From Cenococcum geophilum 1.58 (lineage: Eukaryota > Ascomycota > Dothideomycetes > Gloniales > Gloniaceae): a stretch of 64,000 bases of DNA. A program made the translations under genes and the position numbers. Below, in pieces: positions 25,943 through 37,989 of this stretch. The stretch spans positions 744,001 through 808,000 of the forward strand of contig KV748214.1 of the NCBI GenBank assembly GCA_001692895.1, given 5' to 3'. The notes under the pieces are model-generated. The model was not told the DNA's origin. It did no database searches and was given only the letters and a program-made list of their open reading frames with translations. Numbering within the stretch: the first letter of the stretch is position 1; every line of letters starts with the position of its first letter.

Positions 25943-27863
25943 GTACTACGTTTACTAATTAAGTTATCTCTAAATGCCGCGTTACTTGCCCCTATAAAGG
26001 CCTTACTCCCTATATTCTAACCTAAGTATTTAATTATAAGAGTCTAAGTTTAATATAAGTAGGCTATCGCTTAATAAGCTGCGGCGTTATATAGGGGTAA
26101 AGGATTTTATAGGAACTCTAATAGCTTACTTAAGGCTCTAGCTGTATTGGGCCTTATAATATAAGTCGCGTAAAATAGTAATCCTATTATTCTTTAGTAG
26201 ATGTAACCGACTACCGGACCTTACATATTACCCTATTTTACCTACGTTAGTACTACCCTTATATATCTCGGATGCGTTTAATATAAGTTATAGGCTTCGG
26301 AGTTAGGGGTCTACTTTCGTGTATTTATATTACTTGATTTCCATAGATTTACAATTAAGTCGCTTATTTAATACCCACATTGCAAAGCTTACAGTAGACG
26401 TTGGTGTTTTATTTTAAGGCTTCCTCTAGATTAGGTAGGAGCTTATTAGTGCCTATAGGCGTACTAGCTAGGCGCATGTTAGTTAGGTAAAAATTATTAG
26501 CAATCTTTTTAATATAGGAGTCTTAATAGAGCTAAAGCTTCCTTTAACTTCTATCTTTTATAACTTAAATTCTTAAAAACTAGGTAAGTTTACTAATGTC
26601 CTTTATCTTATACTTATTTATAATTACCTTTTTAAACCTTTAGAGCTTTAATTAATTTTCTATAATAAAGGCGGCGCAGATATTATCTATATAGAAGAAC
26701 ACGATTAGTAAGTTATTATAGTAGAGATACGGCTCCCTACTAATAGGCTTTAACCCTAATTTAATAAGTTCTTAACTAAAGTTATTATACTAAAGACGTA
26801 GTAATCGTCGAAGTCCATAGAGAGCTCTGCGTAGTAGTAGATATTTGCCCTTAATAGTAAACCTGTCCGGACACTTAATATAGACTATCTTATTAATTAA
26901 GCTATTTGCAAACGCGTTAATAACGTTACCTTACTAGATATCTAAATTAAATACTATAATAATTACTATAAGAGCTCTAAAGACTTTAGCTGCTAGAGTT
27001 ACTACATAGGTATCTTTATAGATTAACTCTTATAGATTACCTCTTACATAAAGTCGGGCTTTAAACTTTATTAGGTATCCGTTAGTATCTATCTTGTAGG
27101 TAAATACCTACTTAGTAGGCACTATTTTAATAGATAGAGTCTTATCTACAGCTTTAAACGTTCTATAATTGTTAAGGTCTATATACTCCTTTATAGCAGC
27201 TACTAAAAACTCTACCCTATATTAATAAGTTAAAAGCTCCTTTTAGTTCTTAGGAGGAGGTAAAAGCTTATTATAGTGTATTTTCCTTTAATATTTAAGG
27301 CCTGTATAAAAGGCTGCTTAAATTAGTTGGAAAGCATTTACCTCTTTAAGGTAAGTTAAATAAGCCCTATAGCGCTTAGGTAGCTTCTTTAATCTTCTTC
27401 CTTATATAATATTGTCCTTAGAGACTTTAGCTAAGTCTCCCTCCCTTAACTCCTTTAGGTTAATTTAAATGTACTTAAAACTGGGGCGTTAATAGGTAAA
27501 TAGAGCGGAGGATCTAGAGGTGCTTAAGGTGCTTAAGGATTCTATATTAGTAGGAAACGATTAAGGCTCTAGCGTTAATTCTAGTATAGGAAGGCTAGGT
27601 AGAGGATCGGTCTTAGAGGTGTTTACTATAATTATATTATTATCTTAGGTATCTAGCTCCTTATAGTTTTAATTTCTACTAAGTCTACATATTAAATTTT
27701 ATTAATTCTTACTTAAATTTTATCTAAAATCTTATTGTCCTTATTTATATCTTCTACTAGGTTTTCTTAGAGTATCCTATTAGGGTTAATTATATTAATT
27801 ACGTCTAGTATTTAATTAGCTTTCTCCTAAAGCAAATTTACTAAATTTAGCTAGCTATTATTA
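25943..27863 (-). mobile_element. Copia-II piece 2: RNase H, reverse transcriptase and linker region
   Basis: Minus-strand Copia sequence. Reading right to left, a serine-rich linker after integrase (about 27480-27860) is followed by reverse transcriptase (about 26560-27350) and the beginning of RNase H (about 25950-26500). Integrase lies upstream of reverse transcriptase, in other pieces of the same element, which is the Copia gene order. It is a different family from Copia-A and Copia-B. It continues across Gypsy-A2 to 19831 and across the MITE to 28187. Heavily RIP-mutated and broken. Confidence 0.85.
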
Positions 27864-28186
27864 TCCCTTAGCACGTTAGGATCCAACGAATAAGTGGTCC
27901 GTGCGGGAACACCGTTTTTAAAACAACACATATCTATATAGATTTTTGCAATTAAATACCTACCGTAATGCCTTCTAATCGTGCTAGAATTTCTGCAGAA
28001 AGGATAAGTGTTAGTACTCTCATATTAAGCGACTCAACTTCAAAGAATAAGCTTATATAATAAAATACTATGGAGTTTGGCCTCTATTAAAAGCTTCGTA
28101 TTCCTAAGTGCGGGCGTTAAATGCAGCTCAATTAATTGGCTGGATCTTATCGATAACAGTTGGACCCAAATTGACGTGCTAAGGGA
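27864..28186. mobile_element. MITE: 323-bp TA-flanked inverted-repeat element
   Basis: A short non-autonomous DNA element inside the Copia-II integrase region. It starts TCCCTTAGCACGT and ends with the exact inverse ACGTGCTAAGGGA, a perfect 13-bp terminal inverted repeat. Beyond that the similarity continues with a small gap (TTAGGATCCAA against TCAATTTGGGTCCAA). TA lies on both sides (27862-27863 and 28187-28188), the target duplication of Tc1/mariner-type elements. The interior has no coding frame and is less RIP-mutated than its host. Copia-II integrase-like sequence is resumed on both sides, which supports the limits. Family assignment beyond the Tc1/mariner type is not possible. Confidence 0.8.
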
Positions 28187-28549
28187 TAGACGAGTCGCTT
28201 ATTAAACGTAACATCTCTTATATAAATTACCTTCTTTTCACTTAGGATATATATTTAAAAGATATATATTAAATTATACCCTACTAGATAGATACCTAAT
28301 ATAGGCTCTAGGAGTAAGCTTTTAGGTATGGGGAATGTTATACTTAAGTAGGTAAGCTCTGCATCTATAGGCATATAGGTAAGTAATATTTAGCTTAGCT
28401 AGTAAGAGGCCCATTACTAATTAAAGCTTTTTAAAAGATGTTCTCTAGTTAAGGTGTCTACTTAGTATTCTATTTATTATATATACTACTACTTTAAAGA
28501 TTTCGGGCTAGAGTTCTTCTAGTAGTTGCGCTTTAATTTATATATATTA
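28187..28549 (-). mobile_element. Copia-II piece 3: C-terminal integrase region
   Basis: Minus-strand Copia integrase sequence just after the catalytic core. It ends at the hAT insertion, whose 8-bp target duplication atatatta is 28542-28549. The adjoining part of the integrase region lies at 53058-53428, beyond the hAT element. Broken and RIP-mutated. Confidence 0.85.
28542..28549. other. Left target duplication of the hAT element (atatatta)
   Basis: The 8 bp atatatta directly precede the left terminal inverted repeat at 28550 and recur directly after the right one at 53050-53057. An 8-bp duplication is the hallmark length for hAT transposons. Confidence 0.8.
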
Positions 28550-29020
28550 CAGTGTGGCCAACAGGCAGCGTCGTTATCTCGGTCCTAGACGATCAGCCAA
28601 TTATAAGCTGCTTACATAACAGATTAATCATCTTATGTTGTTGTCGTCTAGTACACGGTTCGGAAATTTGTTAGTCCCTTGCGCCAATTTATATATAATT
28701 CTTATACAAACTCGCGCGCCATACTAAATTTTTAGCCATTAATTAACAACGAACTAACGCCTTTATAGATAATCGGCCAACGTTATATTCTAGAGCTTTA
28801 TAAGGCGATTCTAACGCTGCCAAAATTATTGCAAATAGCCTGGTGGTTACCGCTACGTTTTACCTTAAATATTACCGCTAAAATAGCAAATATTCAGCCA
28901 GAGCCATTAACCATCACCAATCCTTAATATTTGACCTCCTATATTAATATTTATAGTAGATAAACACCTAAATAGCTAATATATTGTATCTAGATTAATT
29001 TTGTGCCTTATTACCTGCTT
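28550..29020. mobile_element. Left arm of the hAT element
   Basis: The terminal inverted repeat is followed by about 150 bp (to about 28720) that recurs in inverted orientation at about 52040-52200 in the right arm. Shared blocks include GACTAACAAA, CCGAACCGTGTAC and GCTGCTTA(T/C)(G/A)TAA. The remainder, to 29020, is AT-rich and non-coding, with moderate CpA retention (for example about 28900-28925). Confidence 0.7.
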
Positions 29021-29023
29021 TAT

Positions 29024-29218
29024 TGCTCCTCCGCTGCCTGCACAAACGCCTGCACAAAAGCCTGCACGAACGCCTGCACGAATGCCTATACAAAGCTCTA
29101 TATAAAGCTCTGCACGAGGCTCTGCTTAAAGGTCTAGTCGAAGCTCTAGTCGAAGCTCTGGTTGAGGGTCTGCTCGAAGCTCTGCTCAAAACCTTATATA
29201 GAGCTTTAAAGCTCTACT
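29024..29218. repeat. 12-bp minisatellite, left part
   Basis: About 16 degenerate 12-bp units of the form gcctgcacgaac / gctctgcacgag / gctctagtcgaa, same strand orientation as the array at 51280-51735. Many units are decayed to forms such as gctctatataaa. Both strands stay open because the unit length is a multiple of three; I do not read this as a gene. The array was probably split by the LINE insertions that follow. Confidence 0.85.
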
Positions 29219-30496
29219 AATACACAGCACTAATATACTAGGAAGGTTCTATAATTAGCTATATAACTACCTATATAATTATTATTATTAATTCTATTTA
29301 TTACCCAATTTGGTCCCTTTTTAAGTCTATATAGGAAAAAGCCCTATAAGGGGAAACCCTTAAGTATTTCCTTTTAGCTAGTTCTACTTATTCCATCTTC
29401 GCCTAGCTAGTATATCTTTATATCTTCTAGTCTACCTTATATACTATACTTCCTAAATATATTAGAAGATCTAAGGGGAGTAGTAAGAAGGTCTAGTAAT
29501 TTGCTAGTAAGCTATCTATAGCTAGCTGGGGGTATTTAATCCTTAAGGGGCTAAAATAGGGCGTATTATTTAGTGTCCTCCTATTAAATCTTATATACTA
29601 TTTAAAACTGCTAGAGAATTCCTTAGCCTATAAGCTATTTTACTACTACCTATAAGCCCCTACTTATAGAGAGTATCTAAGTAATATTATTTATGCCTAT
29701 GCTAGCAAGTAGCTAGTCTCTTATTAAGCGGTAGCTGCAGAATAGTAGTATATAGTATACTAACTAAATAGGCCACCCGTATATATATTAAGGTAAGATA
29801 TTTAAAATATAGATGCTAGCTATATATTTAGACCTAGGACCTTTATTTATAGTAGAAAGGCAGCTATAGATTTTACCTTTATTAGTCCTTTATATAGGAA
29901 GAGAGTTAGTATTAACTATAGGGTATTATATATAGCTGCGTTTTATATTTTTACTACCTCCTTCTATTATTGCTTCTATTTAAGATCTGCCTATCTTATA
30001 ATTAGTATAGTAAATCTCTATCTATATTAGTAGCTTCTTATCCTCTATTATTATTATAGCGCTCTATTAATATAGCGCTAGGTCTTTACCTAGTAAGCTA
30101 ATAATTCTTATATTTCCTTTTCTCTCTTTATTACTTATAGGTAGAGGGCTTCCTAGCTAATATATTTAGGCGTATTACCCCTTTAAGGGGCTATCGCTTT
30201 ATATATATATCTCGTTCCTTATATATATTTTAGTATTTATTATATATTTTCTTCTACTAGGTAGCCTTATACTATAACTGTTCTTTATATAATAGTTAAG
30301 TTAATATATAAGTCTACTAGTAGAACTACTACTTTGCGTTTTAGTATAGCGCGTAGTATTCTTCTATAGGCCCCTATATTAAAATAGTAATTTATAATAC
30401 TGCTAAAAATACTGCTGCTCCCCTATAAGTAGTCTATATAATATACTTATTTTAGTTTAATATAGAGTCTGCCTAAACCCCTAGGACCTTAAGGGT

Positions 30497-30866
30497 TGTT
30501 ATAGGACACCCCTATAATACCTTACACACATCTACCTGTTTCCACCAACTTAGCAATTAGAGACTAACCGCGAAATGGCAATCTAACGGCAATCTAATGG
30601 CAATCTAACGGCAATCTACGGCATTCTGCCATATTCTGCCTAGTTCTACTAAATTCTGCCAAGTTCTGCTAGGACCACAACCTAAACCCTATTCTGCCTA
30701 TGCACGTATTAACTAAGTAACTAAGTTAACAATATATGCCCTTTCTTCCCGTTTTCCTACCTTCTTTCCTTACGCAATATCTTAACCTCCTTATACAGTT
30801 TATATATATAGCTTAATAATATTTACCTTGCTATATATTATCGTCGCTTATACTTACTCTGTAACA
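30497..30866 (+). repeat. 5' LTR of Gypsy-A3
   Basis: A 370-bp LTR, TGTTATAGG...CTGTAACA, preceded by the target duplication agggt. Confidence 0.9.
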
Positions 30867-33800
30867 CTATGTTACGTTAACTACCTATACTACTATTAAT
30901 ATACAGAACGAACCTAAAGCCCCTATAACGGCCGCTAGTATTATATCCGCACTCTAAGAATAATTAATAGGGATATAGAAGTTTTTTATAAACGCCCTTA
31001 AATAAAACCAAGCCACTTTAAATTAATAACAAGCCGAATAAGAAGTATAATATTAGCAATTAATTAAGAACCTCCAAGAAGAAGTCCGCGCCCTTAAGGT
31101 GCCTACGCTAGGACCTTAAAACTAAACACTATCTCTAGAGATAAACACATAAAACGCGAGCCCTAAACCCGTAGTAACTACTTACCTTAAGCTAACTACT
31201 ATACTAAAACAATCCAAACAACTACTAGATCCCCCGGTATTTACTAGTAAATAATAAAAGCTCCAATTATTTCTAAGCTAGCTTAAAAATAAGCTAACTA
31301 GTAATACTAACCGTTACCTAACTAAAGCTAACCAACTCTGTTACGCCCTAAGTTGACTAGGAGGAGATATAGCTAACCTTATTAAACCGCTTTAGCCAAA
31401 CTTAGTATAAAGCCTAGTTGTACTTTTTAAAGCTATATATAGTAACCTAAACCGCTAAGCTATTACTTAAAGAAAGATAAACTACATAACTTAAGGAACG
31501 AAAAGTTTCCTAGTATACTTCTCTAAATTTAACCGTTATATAAAGGAAATAGGCTAGAATAACTCCGCACTAATTAACAGCCTTATTAAATCCCTAAGCC
31601 CTAAACTAAAAACCTCCCTAATAGGCGTAAACCTACCGGGAGCCCTTAATGCCTGCGCAAACGTTATTAATAAATAATACAATAATATACTACGCCTGAT
31701 ACCGAAGCCCGCTCCTTAATATAATACGGCAACCCTATAAATATTTACTAAGTTATTATCTTAGCCTAAGCACCCTAACGCTATAGATATTGACACTAAA
31801 ACCCTAGGGTATGCCCTACTAGGGTCCTTTAAATGAGAATAACGCATTAAGCTAGGCCTCTGCTTTAAATATGGAAGTAGCTCTTACCTCTTTAACTACT
31901 ACTTCGTCCCTATACCTAAACATAAATTACGAATAGCTAATACTAGCAGCCGTTCACCGCATTAATCTTTTAGTTACCGTCCCTAATCTCTACCTAGTTC
32001 TAGCCCTGTATCTAATAAGTACCATTTATAAGGATAAAGCTATAGCTAATGTCCTATAAGAACCCCACCCTAATCGCCTCTAAAAGGAAGGTTTTAGAGC
32101 TAAGTCGCTCTCCAGAATAGCTCTGCTATAGGATCTTATTAAACGCATTTAACGTTACAAACTCTAACTCTTAGGACTGTAGCATAACTATTAACTGCCG
32201 TCTTTGGTAGAATAGTTAATAGGCTAACACTTAAATCCTAATTAATATAGGAGCTAGCGGCATAGGATTTATTAATAAGATCTTTACGTAAGATAATGGT
32301 TTTACCTTAACCCCCCTTAACTAGCATATTAATATATTTGGATTTAATAGCAAATGCACCATCTTAAGCTGTATTACCTATATAGTATTCCTAAGACTCC
32401 AATACCTAAACTATAAAGAATTAATTAAACTTTTTATTACCACCCTAGGTTACTTAGTAATCCTTAGACAACCCTAGATAAAGCTATATAAGGTAACTAT
32501 TAATTAAAATAACCTTAAGCTTCTATTTACTGCCCCCTATTATAAGCAGAAGTGCCTTATAACTCGCTACTTAGACCTAGAACTAAAATCTAAAAAATCC
32601 ACTAGGATCTACCAGTCTAAAATTTCTATAACTATCTACCCCATACCTAAGGAATCCACCAGATTTTACCAACCTAGGAATTTCACTAAATTCCACCGAT
32701 AATCCAAAAACTCTACTAAATTCCATAAGTTATTACTAAGCACTACACCGCCCCAAGCTAAGTAAAAGCTTAAGCTCTATACACGAAAATACTAGAAGGA
32801 TTGGTATTCTACTATAAAAAGGATTCTTAAAGAACCTGAACCCAAATTTAATACTAACTCCGTACCTAATACCAAACCTAAATCTAAATAAGAAACTATA
32901 GATAATCTAAGCGAGCTCGGCACCCTAGATATCCGTATAATTAGAGCTACCCCGCTAGCGTAACTTGCTAAGAAACCCGAGTATACGATCTTCGCTATTA
33001 TAATAGCCGATATTAAGAAGGCCTTAGCACTAAAGAAGTACACTAACCCTGCTATAAAGGTACTAATAGAGTATTATTATCGCCTAGATGTATTTTTATA
33101 AAAGGAAGCCGATAAGCTACTAGAATACCAACTATACGACTATAAGATTATACTTAAAGAAGGAAAGCAGCCTAGATTTAGACCCTTATACGGGATATCC
33201 TAAAATAAACTCTAAGTGCTATAAAAGTATTTAGATAAGAACCTAAGTAAAGGATTTATTATAGTAAGCTTGTCGCCTATAGCCGTACTAGTAATCTTCG
33301 TTAAGAAACCTAGTAGCGGTCTACGCTTTTATATAGACTACTAAGCCCTTAATGCTATTACCGTTAAGAACTAATATCCGATCCCGCTAATATAAGAGAC
33401 GCTAAACCAACTAAGTAAGGCTCATTACTACATGAAGCTTAATATTATCTCTGCATTTAACTATCTCTGTATTACAAAAGGGGATAAATAGCTTACTACA
33501 TTTCGTACCCAATATAAACTATTTAAGTACTTAGTAATACTCTTCGGCCTTATAAACGCTCCGAGTTTGTTTTAACATTATATAAATAACACCCTACGCC
33601 CCTACCTAGACATCTTCTATACTACTTATATTAACAATATCCTAATATATAGTAATAACCTAACCAAATATCGGAAATATATTAACTTTGTCCTATAAGC
33701 CCTATATGGAGCTAGTCTATAATTGGATATAGATAAATATAAGTTCTATAAAATGGAAGTCCTATATCTTAGACTCCTTATTTCTATAAATAGTATATAA

Positions 33801-36064
33801 ATGGATCTAAAAAAAGTTAAAGTAATTATAAACTAGCAAGAACCCAAGAACGTTAAGGACGTAAGAGCCTTTATAGGATTTGCTAATTTCTACTAACGGT
33901 TTATTAATAACTTCTCCGCCCTAGTTTTACCCCTTATAGCTCCAACCTAAAAGGATAAAGTCTTTGTCTTTAATAAGGAATATAAGAAGGCCTTTACCTA
34001 TCTAAAGGTCATATTTACTACTGCGCCTGTGCTCTAATACTTCGACCTGAACCAAATGAGTATTATAAAAGCTGACTTATTTAACTACGTTACTAGAGGC
34101 ATTCTGTCTTAATATAATAAGGATAAAGTATTGCACCCTATAGTATACTTCTTAAAATAACTAAACCCTACCAAATGTAACTACGAGATCTATAATAAGG
34201 AATTGTTAGCTATTATTAGATATTTTAAATAATGGCGACCTAAACTAGAAGGCGCTAGATTTCTAATTAAGGTTTTTAGTAACTATAAGAACCTACAGTA
34301 CTTCACGACCACGAAACAGCTAAGTTATTATTAGGCCCGCTAGTTAGAATATCTATCTCGTTTCCGATTCTTAATTATATACTAACTAGGTGTCTAAGGT
34401 TAGAAGCCTAATGCCTTAACCCGACGCTCATAAGACGCGCCAGCCTTAGAGGAAGGGCGCTCTTACCAAAATCAGACCCTACTTCGCCCTAAACTATTTA
34501 ACCCTCCTACTAAAGATCTTATAGTACACGTTCTTAAAATAACTGATTAATCGATTAAACAGATTATAGTTAATAAATACCCAAATAATAAGTTTATCTA
34601 AGAGACGCTTAAGTTAATGCAAGATAGTATTAGACGCTCTAAAAAGATTTCTTTAAGTAAATGCAAAGCCCACGGAAACCGTTTGTATTATTAGAACCGT
34701 CTAGTTATCCCTAATTATAATAAGCTTAAGCTTAAACTCCTTAAACACGTATACAATCTACCTGTTACTAGCCACCCGGGCCAAAAAAAGACCTTAGAAC
34801 TACTCTAATGGGAGTATTATTAGCCGAACATGCATAACACGATATAAAGGTACATCTTTAGCTGCTATACCTACCGATAAGCTAAAGCCTCGCATAAGAC
34901 GTATAACGGTCTTTTAAAGCTACTACCTGTTCCGGACTGAAGATAGAAGGATATCTTAATTAACTTTATTATTAATCTTCCTAAGAGTAGAGGCTGTATA
35001 AATATTATAGTAGTTATAGACTAACTATCTAAAATAAGATACTTAATCGCCTGCCTTAATATATTAACGCCTGCCGTCGCCTAACTATTCCTAGATTACG
35101 TATAGAAACTCTACAGACTCCCCAAAACAATTATCTCCAATAAAGGTAGCTAGTTTATCTCGGCATTCTAAAAAGAACTAACTACTCAACTCCGTATTAA
35201 AGCACTATTATCTACTACATATTACCCAAAAACGGATGGCTAAACGGAACGTGTAAATACTATAATGGAATAGTATATTCGGATATACATGTCGTATTTA
35301 TAGGATGACTAGATTAACTGGCTCGTATTCGCCGAGTTTACTATAAATAATTCCATCTCAGAAACCACGAAAGTCTCTCCGTTCCTAGCCAATTACGGCT
35401 AGCACCCATAAATAGGTTTTGCACCCTTTAGTAATGTTTCTTTCCTTACTTATTACGCCTTATAAGTCGCAGAAGTAAATAAATTCGTAGAGAAGATGGA
35501 GGAACTATAACAGTTCCTTACTAATAAGATAATATAGGCTTAATCTGTCTATAAAGCCGCAGCGAATAAGAAATAAACCCTAGCACCAGCCTACCAAATT
35601 AGTAATTTTATCTGGCTAGATATAAGAAATCTAAATATAAAACAACCTACTAAGAAACTTAATTGGAAGAACGCTGGCCCTTATAAGGTTAAAAAGGTTA
35701 TCTCTCCTTATGCCTACTAACTAAAGCTCCCTAATACGGTTAAAATCCACCCCGTATTCTATACGTTAGTCCTCCGCCCTACTACCCCCGTATTAGACGC
35801 CCTGCCTAAATAGATATAAAACCCTTCCCTACTAGTTAAAGTAGATAGTGAGAACGAATACTTTATTAAAAGAATTAATAATATTAAGTATAATAAATGG
35901 AAACGCTAATATATGTACCTTATAAAATGGAGAGGCTTTACTAAGTTCTTATGGGAACCTATTAACTCTATAGGACTTATATAAGCCATAGAAGACTTTT
36001 ATAAACTCTACTTAAAACTACTATAGCCCTATCTCGCAGAAGCTTAAGTTTAAAGGGGGGGTAC

Positions 36065-36434
36065 TGTCATAGGATACCCCCGTAACACCTTACACACGTC
36101 CACCTATTTTTACTAACTTAGTAATTAAAGACTAACTGCGAAATAGCAATCTAACGGCAATTTAATGGCAATCTAACGGCAATCTACGGCATTTTGCCAT
36201 ATTCTGCCTAGTTCTACTAAATTCTGCCAAGTTCTGCTAGGACTACAACCTGAACTTTATTCTACCTATGTATATATTAACTAAGCAACTAAGTCAACGA
36301 TATATACCCTTTCTTCCCATTTTCCTACCTTCTTTCCTTACGTAACGTCTTAACCTCCTTATACAGTTTATATATATAGCTTAATAATATCTACCTTGCT
36401 ATATATTATCGTCGCTTATACTCACTTCGTAACA
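36065..36434 (+). repeat. 3' LTR of Gypsy-A3
   Basis: A 370-bp LTR ending TTCGTAACA, followed directly by agggt (36435-36439). Confidence 0.9.
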
Positions 36435-37250
36435 AGGGTAGCTTCTAGTTTTACTTTATAGCTCTAGATATTTACTATTAAGGCTAGGTTACTACTTACC
36501 CTCCTTTTCCTTATAAAGTAGATAAAGTAGTATTTATCTAATGCGAATTTAGCGCCGTATTGTTTTACCTATACGATATACCTATTATATGCTTAGTTTA
36601 GCCTAATATAGTTTCTATTACTATATTTTCCTATATAATTAGATTTATATTATCTATAAATCCTAGGGCTATTATATCCTAGCTATTATTATATATTTCT
36701 AGTAGTTTAAATATAAAGAATAGGAATAGAATTAGTAATAAGGGTAATCCCTATAGGATATCTAGAGGTATTAGTATTAATTCGCTTTTATAGCCCTTAA
36801 TTATAATTTTTATAGTACGCCCTATTAAAAAGGCTTAAATAAACCTAATTATCTAGTTTAGTAGGCCTTTATTCCTTAGAATCTATAAAAGTTTTTTATA
36901 TAATATATTATCTAATACTCCGCTTAGGTCAAGGCTTAGTATAAATATAGTATATCCTAAGTAAGCTTACTATACCGCTTAAATATAAGAGGTAATTAGG
37001 GAAAGAGCTAAGAGAGTTAATCTTTTCTTTCTTACGCCTATTTATGTCCATAGTAGCAGCGTCTATACTTCCGCCGCTTCTTATATACATTTTATAACTA
37101 TCTTTTCTAGGAGCTTTTTTTAGGGTGTTAGAAGTATATAGTAATAAGTATTATATTAATTTAAATCTCTATAAAGGTCTTTAAAACGTATATCTTAAAT
37201 ATACTTTTATATAATTACCTTATAATAGGCGCCCCCTAATAACTTTATAA

Positions 37251-37511
37251 TATTAAAGCAAAGTCCGTAATACTAGCGCGTCTATAGGCTTATTACGGCA
37301 GCAGTGGTTTCTAAAAAGGTTAAAAAGAAAGGTAGTAAAGTACTACAGGTAACTTATAGGCGCTAAGTAGGTAAGTCCTAAAAGGCGAGGAGATAAATTA
37401 CAGGGTTTTCTTAAATAGAGTTTTCTCCCTATATGTATATAAGGAGTAGTCCATATAGGCCTAATAGGGATCCAAATCAGAGGTTAAGCAATAAATAATT
37501 ATTATATAATT
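37251..37511 (+). mobile_element. SINE-like element, 5'-truncated copy
   Basis: About 260 bp homologous to 60695-60955. It is flanked by a 9-bp direct repeat, actttataa (37242-37250 and 37512-37520), consistent with target-primed insertion. The 3' end reads gcaataaataattatta..., a simple A/T-rich tail much like the LINE tails in this window (gcaataaatagaattaata). It lacks the first about 80 bp of the full copy. It has no coding capacity and is RIP-mutated. Confidence 0.7.
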
Positions 37512-37520
37512 ACTTTATAA

Positions 37521-37713
37521 GTATAATTAAAGCTATAATGGCCTATTATAGGATTTTTATAATTCCTTTAAAGGATCTTTTAATAAAGCAAAATATTTTT
37601 AGTATTAAACCTTTACTATTTTATTATATAAGATTGTTTTAATTAAAAAATAATCTTTTATACTAATAGGCATTTCTACCCTTTCTAACTTCTTATAAAT
37701 AGTATAAGAATTA
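37521..37713. other. Unassigned AT-rich stretch
   Basis: Very AT-rich sequence between the SINE copy and Copia-A. I recognise no element. It is continuous with 43970 onward across the Copia-A insertion. Confidence 0.4.
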
Positions 37714-37718
37714 GTAAC

Positions 37719-37989
37719 TGTATAATTATAGCACCTGTTATACCAACCGCGTGCTTACGCGTTCGGTACACCAAGTACGCGTTTACGCGTTCGGTGCACC
37801 AACCACCCGCTTACGCGTCTGGTGCACTCCTGAAGCACTGACTAATTAGGGGGGGAGGACGCATCAGTATATAGACCACGTAGTCTGCTTCAATATAAGA
37901 GACAGTCACCATCCAAACGAGCATACAATACTATACGTATTTCGTGCCCCTGGATACAACTTACTCGTGCTATTAAATTAGTACGAACA
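37719..37989 (+). repeat. 5' LTR of Copia-A with CpG-rich triplication
   Basis: A 271-bp LTR, TGTATAATT...GTACGAACA. Near its start are three tandem units of about 27 bp built on TTACGCGT(T/C)(C/T)GGT(A/G)CACCAA (about 37745-37830). The Copia-B LTR has only one such unit, which accounts for its shorter length. Confidence 0.9.

Larger units (their letters stand above)
30497..36434 (+). mobile_element. Gypsy-A3: LTR-bounded chromovirus inserted in LINE-1
   Basis: A 5938-bp plus-strand element, the longest of the Gypsy-A copies apart from A1. Both LTRs are 370 bp (30497-30866 and 36065-36434), flanked by agggt at 30492-30496 and 36435-36439. Internal order: gag (about 30920-31900), protease (about 32050-32500), reverse transcriptase (about 33170-33880), RNase H (about 33920-34310), integrase (about 34650-35750), chromodomain-like segment (about 35850-36030), polypurine tract (about 36050-36064). 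It is structurally whole but broken by many RIP-type changes. It keeps somewhat more CpA than A2, suggesting a later or lighter RIP history. Confidence 0.92.
29280..37241 (-). mobile_element. LINE-1: Tad1-like non-LTR retrotransposon (interrupted by Gypsy-A3)
   Basis: A 5'-truncated minus-strand LINE. The 3' tail (complement of (ATT)n-AATTCTATTTATTACC at about 29280-29305) and 3' region lie at 29280-30496, and the reverse-transcriptase region at 36435-37241. Gypsy-A3 splits it with target duplication agggt. The catalytic-box region is at about 36632-36662, reading F-I-D-N where active LINEs have FxDD/YxDD; the Asp-to-Asn change is what CpA-type RIP produces. The reading frame is interrupted by many stops, mostly TAG and TAA in place of CAG and CAA. 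The right limit is set by the SINE target duplication at 37242-37250, and the 5' part of the LINE is not recognised beyond it. Confidence 0.75.

Noticed and set aside
28995-29220. Open frames on both strands in the left minisatellite
   Set aside because: Same 12-bp repeat family; the frames are products of the repeat period.
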